Shown: one piece after another, positions 56,889 through 64,000 of the stretch
Layout of the letters: each line of letters starts with the position of its first letter
How positions within the stretch are numbered: the first letter of the stretch is position 1
Notes under the pieces: generated by a model
The model's database searches: none
The model's input: only the letters and a program-made list of their open reading frames with translations
Told to the model about the DNA's origin: nothing
Assembly: GCA_020744425.1 (NCBI GenBank)
Contig: JAGMUV010000036.1
Span: 62,001 to 126,000 of the forward strand
DNA length: 64,000 bases
Direction of reading: 5' to 3'
From: Dactylonectria macrodidyma
Taxonomy: Eukaryota > Ascomycota > Sordariomycetes > Hypocreales > Nectriaceae
Translations under genes and position numbers: made by a program

Positions 56889-58522
56889 CTAGAGCTTCAA
56901 TACACTAAACTTGACACACTTGACCTGGGTCCAGTCGTTTAACGCATCTTGTCCAAGTTCTCTACCGAAGCCGCTGTGCTTGAGACCTCCAAAAGGAGTG
57001 TTCGCATTCAAAGTCCCCCACGAGTTGATAGTGATCATGCCGCATTCGATCTGTTCCGAGACACGGATGGCTCTGTTAACATCAGTCGTAAAAACTGCTG
57101 CAGCTAATCCATAATTGCTATCGTTGGCAAGATCAACGACTTCTTGTTCCGTCTTGAACCTTGCGATACTTGCCACAGGTCCGAAAACCTCCTCTCGCAT
57201 CACAGTGGCGTCAGGAGAGACTTCTGTAAATGCTGTGTTGGGAACAAAGTGTCCTTTTGATGAAGTAACCTCGTCTTGGCCACCGTGGAGGAGCTGTGTG
57301 CCCTCCTGTTTAGCCTTGGCAATGTACTGCAAAATCCGATCTTTCTGAACCGAGCTAATGACAGGCCCTTTGGCAGTCGTGTCCAACAGCGGATCTCCGG
57401 TTACTGCATCCTTGGTTCGTGCTGAGAACTCGGCGATGAAGCGGTCGTATATCTCGTCCTGGACATAGATCCGACTTCCAGCAGCACAGATCTGTCCGTT
57501 GTGGACTGTGATACCCATGCTCGCCCATAGTAGGGCGTTCTCCCAGTCAGCATCAGCAAAGATAATGGTAGGCCCTTTGCCACCAAGCTCTAGAGTAACT
57601 CTCTTGAGATTCGTTCTGGCTGAACTCGCGAGAATAGACCGTCCTACGCCAACGCTGCCTGTAAAGGATAGCTTCCTCACTTCGGCATGATCAGCCAAGG
57701 CTTGGCCAGCGACAGTCCCAAGGCCGCATAGGATGTTGATGACACCGGGAGGAAAGCCTGCTTCGACAACGAGTTCTGCCAGCTTCTGTCCGTATAGCGG
57801 AGCAAGTTCCGGAGTTTTGATGATCAGGGTATTTCCAGCAGCAATGGCCGGAGCAAGCTTCCACATCGTGATCATGCTTCATAAAGCAGGATATAGTCAG
57901 CTTTCGCACTCCAGCAGCCCGGAAAGGATTCAGTTTGGTAGACCCACAGAGGCGAATTCCAAGGCACAATTGCAGCACACACTCCAATCGGCTCTCGTCT
58001 CGTGTATGCCAGTCCCTGCTCAATATCGATGGACTGGCCGTCGAGCTTATCGGCCCAACCGGCGTAATAGCGAGCAGTCTCCGTAGCCTGTGTAATGCTC
58101 AAGCCCATGGACAAGTTATATAGCATGCCCGCATCAAGGGCTTCAATCGATGCAAATTCTTGGCCATGTTTTTCTATGAGATCAGCTAGTTTATTGAGCA
58201 ACGCCCTCCGTTGGCCGGGAGATGTATTCCCCCAGGTGTTCTTGAATGCAGCTTTTGAAGAAGCCACTGCACGGTTGACATCGGCAGCTTGAGCGGCTGC
58301 GACAGTCGCCAAGACATCTCCCGTAGCTGGATTCTCAACCGTGACCGTCTTGTCATCACTGGCAGGCGAGAACCTGTTGTCGATAAACAAGTCAGTTGGG
58401 ACTATTGTGTACAAAAAATGGTTAGGCCTCAATTGCAAGACAAATCCACGATCACAGTCATAGGTTTCGCACATACCGGTGATCTCTCGGCCGCCAGGAC
58501 CGACAAGGGTAGCTTGAGCCAT
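56889..58522 (-). CDS. NAD(P)-dependent aldehyde dehydrogenase
   Basis: Three exons (58522-58477, 58401-57948, 57876-56889) join to 495 residues, the normal ALDH length. The cofactor region is IVPWNSPLMITMWKLAPAIA with AGNT, then FTGSVGVGRSI. The general-base Glu is E263 in LELGGKGPTI and the nucleophile is C297 in NGQICAAGSR, 34 residues later as usual. EEVFGPVASI and NTPFGGLKHSGFGRELG complete the set. It oxidises aldehydes to acids in the cytosol. Extradiol cleavage yields semialdehydes, so this enzyme fits as the step after the LigB-like dioxygenase. The intron inside the PWN motif is resolved by the in-frame L codon. Confidence 0.95.
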
Positions 58523-59077
58523 TGTAGCTATTCTTATTGCGTATTGAAGGAAGTTGTAGGTGATGTATACTCTCCTTAGCGAGCCAGAAGCAGACACGAA
58601 TGGGCACCAGTCAAGATGGGAGGCAAAAGATGGACAAAAGATGACTAGATAAGGAATTGATGGGCCTACAATACATATATGAACCTGGGAATAGTTGCTC
58701 TCGGAAAGGAAACGAATTGATCGCACTTGATCGGTTGTTGTCCCACCGGGACCACCGGGTACATCACACACTGTGGCCCTCGGTCTTGATCCTCGTCGGG
58801 TTTCTTTACCTAGACATTAGAGATAAGGTTACTCACTCCTTACACATAAGTGCAATTATCGTATAGAGCGTGCCTACTATGCGCGGTGAGTAGGGGACTA
58901 GCCACGGTCTTGTCTGAGCATTGTTCGGTTTAGTTAATTTGCTGGTTAGGCTTCTTTCAACTTCACAAAGTCGCAAGACCAGTTCTTTATTGGCACCACT
59001 CCAGACTGTGCACAGTGTGATAAAATAAAAAAAGAAATGCAATGGCTTGTCCTATTTGTCAGCTTTTATTTGATGAG
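58523..59077. other. Upstream region of the aldehyde dehydrogenase gene
   Basis: The open frame that continues upstream of the chosen ATG lacks ALDH-like sequence. No other gene is seen. Confidence 0.35.
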
Positions 59078-59248
59078 GCAAAGGTTCTGTTAGCGGCCCC
59101 ACAAAGTCAGGGGTGCCGCCTCAGTCACCTTTTTCTCCCTAGATGTACCTCGAGCATGGGTTGGGAAGGGAGAAGTGACCTCGTCAGGAGGAAAAGTACC
59201 CAATTTGACCCCCTAGTGCCTCTATGGGGGCACTAACAAAACCTTTGC
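59078..59248. mobile_element. MITE, 171 bp, 24-bp imperfect inverted repeats
   Basis: The left end GCAAAGGTTCTGTTAGCGGC and inverted right end GCAAAGGTTTTGTTAGTGCC match in 21 of 24 positions. There is no coding capacity. No clear target duplication is visible. It sits 288 bp before the enol-lactonase-like start, inside its promoter region. Confidence 0.7.
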
Positions 59249-59535
59249 TTCATACCAAGTATCATGGACACCTCGAATGAAATAAGCTTCGTGTGCTTTT
59301 GGTTCGGAATGCGGAAACCATTTCCGAATCACGGAACAAGTGGTACACCCATAACTCCGGCTCCACACATCCTCCAGAATCAGCGTCTTACCGTTGATAT
59401 CACATCAATCGTTAACTATTCGAGACCAGTGATATCTTCCTTAATTTCTCTATAGCTGACTTCAAAGCTGTGACAATTGAAAGGTTCCTACTGCCTACAT
59501 CCTCATCTCTTCGTATTCTGATTCTTTAAGGGACC

Positions 59536-60426
59536 ATGGCTTCAAACAGCAGCCCCAACTTCTTCAGTCTCTCAGATACCCGAACCATAGCATACGAGCT
59601 TTCCACTGCGAGTAACAATGGCAGGACAGGACCTACAATCGTGTTGGCCAACTCCATTTGTGCACCGTACCGAACCTGGGATCGTGTTGTGCCCGCTTTG
59701 CTTGCAAAAGGCTTCAATATTCTCCGCTACGACCAGCCCGGGCACGGAGAGAGCAGTGCTCATCTTGAAGATGTGACTAGAACAAACTTCTCGACATTAG
59801 CCGACGACGCGGTCTCACTCCTTCAACATCTTGGCATCTCTAGACTCGCTGCATGGATTGGTGTTTCCATGGGTGCAGTCACGGGAGCCTATGTTGCTGC
59901 CGCGAAACCTGGCCTGATAGAGAGACTGGTTATATGCGATACCCTCAATTGCTCTCCAGGAAATGCTGGAGTTCAGGATATACTGACCCCACGCGCGGAG
60001 GCCGTCAGACTCGACGAAAGCAAGCTCTCAGAAATTACAAACGGAATGGCCAACAAATGGCTCTCCCCAGGCTGGAAGGACAACAACCCTAGCGAGTTTG
60101 ACGCAATAAGGGCAGCGATGATGACAACAACCCCTCTTGGCTTTCGGGCTTGTGTCAATGCTCTCACAGCGCCATCTTTTGATCTGCTGCATCTTGCTGC
60201 GACACTGAGTGACAGCGTTGAGTCCGTCACTTTACTTGTGGGCGAGCTAGATGGAGACTTGCCTCGGTCAATGAAGGCTCTTCATGAGGCAATTCAAACA
60301 GGGTTTGATAAAGCTGGTAATAGAGCTCTCGTACATTTTCATATGGTGCCAGATGCTGGACATCTATTCTACATTGATAGTTTGCCAGCTTTCTTAAATA
60401 TTGTTTGTACGACAGTTGAGATCTAG
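59536..60426 (+). CDS. Alpha/beta hydrolase, 3-oxoadipate enol-lactonase-like
   Basis: Intronless, 296 residues. The fold shows GPTIVLANSICAPYRTWDRV (oxyanion strand), FNILRYDQPGHGESS, the nucleophile elbow WIGVSMGAVTG with S111, an acid region LLVGELDGDLPRS, and the C-terminal His in VPDAGHLFYIDS (H276). The pattern YDQPGHGES...GVSMG...P-AGH is that of 3-oxoadipate enol-lactone hydrolases and related C-C bond hydrolases. In a ring-opening pathway it would hydrolyse the enol lactone or the meta-cleavage product. Cytosolic. A 171-bp MITE lies 288 bp upstream and may affect its promoter. Confidence 0.92.
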   Translation: MASNSSPNFFSLSDTRTIAYELSTASNNGRTGPTIVLANSICAPYRTWDRVVPALLAKGFNILRYDQPGHGESSAHLEDVTRTNFSTLADDAVSLLQHLGISRLAAWIGVSMGAVTGAYVAAAKPGLIERLVICDTLNCSPGNAGVQDILTPRAEAVRLDESKLSEITNGMANKWLSPGWKDNNPSEFDAIRAAMMTTTPLGFRACVNALTAPSFDLLHLAATLSDSVESVTLLVGELDGDLPRSMKALHEAIQTGFDKAGNRALVHFHMVPDAGHLFYIDSLPAFLNIVCTTVEI

Positions 60427-60952
60427 ATAAAAAATATATTTTACGATACGCAGAGTAGGGTATCCTGGACCAGACAAGTACTGGCCTCTGCTCGATTTTC
60501 TCCAGACGCAGTGTTTCACCTCACGTACTTCACAATGGTCAATAAAAATTGATCCATCAGATAACGAAGCCGAGAAGCGAGCCGCGGATTTTCTATCTGA
60601 TGCGCTTCCACTATCTTTGACACGGCGGTTCTTTTGGACACAACATGGGATTCCCTTCTGCCGAAAGGAGGTTCCTCGTAACTATCCATGCTCTCCACAA
60701 AGGATGAATACCAATGCGTTGCTACAGCCGGAAGGGTTTACAATGTGCCTTCTTCCTTCCGTCAGACTAAAACATGACTCTTAACCACCTTCGGGTTGCT
60801 AAAAGGGCGACCTACATCTCCTGCGCAGAGGAATGTATCCCCAACTACTAGCTAGGTACATAGCCAGACCTTCTCCGTTAAACAGCTTAAACGGCCTGGG
60901 AGCCACATTCAACATATACAAATATAATACTATACACTTAGAGGCTAGGGCA
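60427..60952. other. Intergenic stretch, nothing recognised
   Basis: A 60-codon minus-strand frame at 60,516-60,698 has no recognised motif. Confidence 0.3.
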
Positions 60953-61476
60953 CTAGTAGAACCTGTGGCTTGGGCTGTGGGTGACATTGAAAGTCGAGCC
61001 CTCGCGCTCGGGGAAGACCACCTTGGTGCGAATGAGGTCGCCTTCCGGGAACGGAACGAGTGTTAGAGACAATATGAAACCCAAAAGACTGATAAAGCAC
61101 GATACCAGCGACAAATGATCTGCACACGTCAGGGGAAGGAAATGACTCAAACGTCCTTCAACATCTGTTGGACCTCGGGGAAGTACTCTCTCTTGATTGT
61201 GTCCATGTCCGAGAAATCCGCAACCTTCGTTACATGGTAGTAGATCTTGAATCCACGCGTATCGAGGTTGTAATCGAGTTCTTCATCGGCGATGTCACAG
61301 ACCGTTGCGTCTACTGACTGCGTCCATTGACTTGGGCCATGTGTCTCTGGTCTGAAGGGATAGATGATGGGTGGTTCCCTTTCGTCCCCAAGGCGCTTAA
61401 AATAGTTCATTTTTGTCTGAACATAGTGCTTCTGCGTGTCTACTGGAAGGACGGGGAAAGATGATGGCTGTGCCAT
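60953..61476 (-). pseudogene. CmcJ/NvfI-type oxygenase with missing core
   Basis: The N-terminal part from ATG 61476 reads MAQPSSFPVLPVDTQKHYVQ, YFKRLGDEREPPIIYPFRP, TVCDIADEELDYNLDTRGFK and FSDMDTIKREYFPEVQQMLK. This is the start of the fungal family that includes AsaB- and gibberellin-desaturase-like oxygenases. After a stop at 61147 a different frame resumes family-like sequence, GDLIRTKVVFPEREGSTFNV with THSPSHRFY, which belongs close to the C terminus. The roughly 100 residues between them, including the metal-binding HxD region, are absent. An internal deletion is the likely cause. The assignment is from remembered motifs. Confidence 0.6.
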
Positions 61477-61785
61477 GGTCGCTGAGGCCAGCCTTGGGGC
61501 AAAAATATGTAGATTTCGTCTGAGAAATGGGAGCATACTATCATTCATCGAGATTAAGAGTATTTCTCAGCCGTCATAACGAGGTGATGTTATCAAGATC
61601 GTGCTTTACTTTATACTCTTCCCACAACAGAAACAAGACTTTGGAGATAAGTCAATCATGGCATTCTGAACTCCCGTTGTGTGCAAAAGTTCCGACAATT
61701 TCCCGATTTCCCCGCTCTTGCATCTCAAGCTGTGACGCGCCCATCATAACACAGTAACTTCATCACGCAATTATTCTACCACGCG

Positions 61786-62901
61786 ATGCCGACTGCGTAT
61801 GGGACAAAGCATGACAGTCCTCACAAGAGGACGAAGATTGTAACGATGTATAAATCTGGCGTTTCCCTCGATGACATCGCGGCTCAGGAGGATGTAACAA
61901 AACACGCGATCTTTGGCGTTGTCCGCCGCCACGACCAGCAAAAGAGTGCAAAAAGTAACTCGCGCTCTGGACGTCCAACAACCATCAATGAGAGGGATAA
62001 AAATCACATCTTTCAAATAGTTGAAAGAGACCCTTTCATCACAGTCCAAGAATTATGTGATGAAGCTAGTCTGCGCTGCCACAGGAGCACTTTATCGCGG
62101 TACTTAAAGAAGAACGGCATCCAACACTGCCTCGCAAGCCGGCGCCCATTTCTCAGCGATGCTGCGGCTCAGAAGCGGAAAATTTTTGCAGCACGATATA
62201 AGGATGAAGAAGCTTCATTTTGGCATAGTTGGATTTTCTCAGATGAGTGTTCAATTGCTCGTGGTGACGGCGAGAAACGGAAGTGGGCGTTCACGAGATA
62301 TGTAAGTCGCGGGCCTTAACTTTTAGAACACCATTCTGACCGCATTTAGGGCGAGAGACTCGAAAAAAAGAACGTACAGACTCAGAGGAAGCCATCAAGA
62401 CATTCACAGATGTTTTTCAGTGCATTCACCATCGACAGAGCCACAGAATTAATCTGCCTAGAAGGCGACCCAGACTCAGACCGCGGCGGCATTACGAGCC
62501 GGATTATCTTGGAATGCCTTCAAGAACACCTCCCAGAAATTATATCAGAAGGAAGCGTATTTCAACATGATAACGGTCCTACATTTAAGAGTAATTTGGT
62601 CCAAGACTGGCTGCGCAAATATGCAACTCGCGAGGGCCTCATTCTCATAGAATGACCCCCACACTCACCAGATCTCAATCCGATCGAGAATCTATGGGCA
62701 ATACTAAAGGAACGGGTCTGTAAGAGATATCCGGAGCTAGCAGCCCTTCCGAAGACTCGAGCTGCAAAAGAACGCCTTATCGAATGTGCAAAGGAGCTTT
62801 GGTATGAGCATGAAGATGCAGTCTTTGAGAACCTATTGGATTCAATGCCAAGGCGAATGCAGGCGTGTTATAATGCAGATGGATGGTACACCAAATATTG
62901 A
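61786..62901 (+). pseudogene. Tc1/mariner-family transposase with one nonsense codon
   Basis: Exons 61786-62301 and 62380-62901 have the same total length (1038 nt) as the intact sibling. At 62653-62655 the sibling has TGG (LVLIEWPPHSPD) and this copy has TGA (LILIE-stop-PPHSPD). All else stays in frame to TGA at 62899-62901. The catalytic D, D and E are present, the last one after the stop. One G-to-A change thus silenced an otherwise complete gene. The changed base is in a GG context, so it is not a typical RIP (CpA) change. Confidence 0.92.
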
Positions 62902-62945
62902 TATATATTGTCATATTCTCTAGTCTTCAGGCTTCTCTTTGGATA

Positions 62946-63381
62946 ACGTACTTCATCAGCGTGTGGATCAAATCAGTGAGTGGATCAGTCAGATTTACGC
63001 CTTAAAGCGCGATTTTAGAAAAATTATTAAAAATCCAAACTACGACTAAAATATCTGAAAGTTTAGAATTAACTTAACCGAGTAAGAAATTATATCGAAG
63101 AATTTTACTACATTTTATTTATTTTTATTTATAGAGTTATTAAGAAAAAACCTATTCGCACTGTAATTTTTTTTAAATTTTATATATAAAAAGCTTAATA
63201 AATTAATTAAAAATTTAAAAATAATAATATCTTATGACTTTTTTATATAAATTTTAAAATAAATTTTTTTAAATTTTTATTAATTATATAGCTAGTTTTA
63301 GAAAATCTAATATTTTTACTTTTAGCTGTACAGTATAAGTGATCCACTTACTGATTTGATCCACTCACTGATGAAGTACGT
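62946..63381. mobile_element. AT-rich MITE, 436 bp, nested in the Tc1 copy
   Basis: Both ends begin ACGTACTTCATCAG and stay alike for about 42 bp with a few mismatches (GTGGATCAAATCAGTGAGTG on the left, GTGGATCAAATCAGTAAGTG on the right). TA flanks both sides (62944-62945, 63382-63383). The sibling Tc1 element lacks this block at the matching place, which proves a later insertion. The interior is extremely A/T-rich with no gene, either by nature or after heavy C-to-T mutation. Confidence 0.9.
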
Positions 63382-63500
63382 TAAGCTTTTAATTTAATAT
63401 GATTTTATTTGAGTATACAATGCGAAGTCAAAGGTTGCGTGGCCATCGGGTCAAGATGGGTGGATCCGGAAGTTGTCGGAACTTTTGCACACCCACTGTA

Positions 63501-63777
63501 TGTTCGTGGACCGCCGCCAGGGCATAACGTTAGTTCTTTTCCATTGCTCTCTTGAAATTCATATCTGAAAACCCCAATAACTTGCTCTTGTCTCTACGTT
63601 CTTTGGATTCGGAGCTACTAAGTTAAAGACCCTACTTTCGCGGCACCCACTTCTCGCGGGTTATTCCCCACCAAAATGCTAATTATATATTAAGAAGCCT
63701 ATAAGTTAACTAGTTAACATAAGATAATTAAAAAATGGGTAACTTATTATATTACAACTTATGGTATAACAGTAATA
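63501..63777. other. Short AT-rich intergenic stretch
   Basis: No gene or repeat is recognised between the Tc1 right end and the putative LTR. Confidence 0.3.
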
Positions 63778-64000
63778 TGTCACGACCCAAGCTAAGGCGT
63801 CCAAGGGACCAAGTGGCGAAGGGTGGCAAAACCCTTGGACCTTGAGAACCAAGCGGCGAGGCTGATGAGTCAGCCTCACGGGCGAATCAGGGAAGGAGCG
63901 ATGGAGCGACAGGAGCGATGGGAACGAGGGAGCAACGCTCCTCGCGCTCCATCGCTCCCATTGAAACCTTAACCTTAAATGGTCGAACAAGAGCACGTTC
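63778..64000. mobile_element. Possible LTR of a fungal retrotransposon, cut by the window edge
   Basis: TGTCACGACCCAAGCTAAGG is a start typical of many fungal Gypsy-type LTRs. The composition changes abruptly from A/T-rich to G/C-rich at this point. The stretch holds short repeats such as GAGCGATGG/CCATCGCTC (self-complementary). The right end lies outside the window, so this is only a candidate. Confidence 0.4.

Larger units (their letters stand above)
61675..63498 (+). mobile_element. Tc1-like transposon, second copy, with a nested insertion
   Basis: The right end (inverted CAGTGGGTGTGCAAAAGTTC) is clear and followed by TA at 63499-63500. The left end is worn: GTTGTGTGCAAAAGTTCCGA from about 61675, with the first bases changed. 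The gene order and intron match the copy at 43,467, in opposite orientation. The element is longer because a 436-bp MITE sits between the transposase stop and the right end. The left boundary is approximate. Confidence 0.85.

Noticed and set aside
62653..62655. TGA in the transposase considered as a RIP product
   Set aside because: The changed G is preceded by G, not in the TpG/CpA context favoured by RIP.
62944..63383. AT-rich block considered as a centromere or RIP-only region
   Set aside because: It has exact TIRs and TA duplications, so it is a discrete inserted element.
63706..63996. 96-codon minus frame at the right edge
   Set aside because: It lies over a repeat-like GC-rich tract and the AT-rich flank, with no family motif; an LTR reading fits better.

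Overview
The window looks like a chromosomal stretch of a filamentous ascomycete, probably a Fusarium-like Hypocrealean (an inference from gene content and transposon types). The support is short 45-80 bp GT-AG introns with CTAAC/CTGAC branch sites, a Zn2Cys6 regulator, a full-length PDR-type ABC transporter, flavin hydroxylases, a P450, and many fungal transposon types. Exon/intron models were built by hand. Each model called intact joins in frame with no internal stop.

Left flank (1-15,490): transposon territory. Two copies of an OB-fold-like gene, each broken by one TGA, lie near two Helitron Rep-helicase genes. The first helicase (4,100-10,724) is broken by a 35-bp tandem duplication. The second (11,539-14,059) has a 2-bp deletion and is cut off where a MULE-type transposase remnant begins. 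A MYND zinc-finger gene lies at 1,523-2,068.

Centre (15,491-61,476): a large catabolic or detoxification gene set. It holds a PDR exporter, a Zn2Cys6 regulator convergent with an NmrA-like protein, two CocE/NonD hydrolases, two FAD aromatic hydroxylases (phenol- and salicylate-hydroxylase-like), a SnoaL-like protein, a cupin, an ALDH-like membrane protein divergent from a LigB-type extradiol dioxygenase, a P450, a canonical ALDH and an enol-lactonase-like hydrolase. Together these could hydroxylate an aromatic ring, open it, hydrolyse and oxidise the products, and export the toxic parent. That pathway is inferred; no substrate can be read from the sequence. Decayed genes sit among them: two MFS transporter remnants, a four-carbon acid sugar kinase pseudogene, a CmcJ/NvfI-type oxygenase with its core missing, and one unidentified remnant.

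Mobile DNA inside the cluster: a TA-flanked MITE (21,114), two hAT-like non-autonomous elements (26,595 and 29,054), a 42-bp-arm hairpin (30,017), an 893-bp element with 81-bp inverted repeats and a perfect 8-bp target duplication touching the SnoaL start codon (38,443), a degraded Helitron (39,988), an apparently intact Tc1-like element (43,467) and a short MITE (59,078).

Right flank (61,675-64,000): a second Tc1 copy with one nonsense codon and a nested AT-rich MITE, then a possible LTR start at the window edge. No rRNA, tRNA or CRISPR array was seen.
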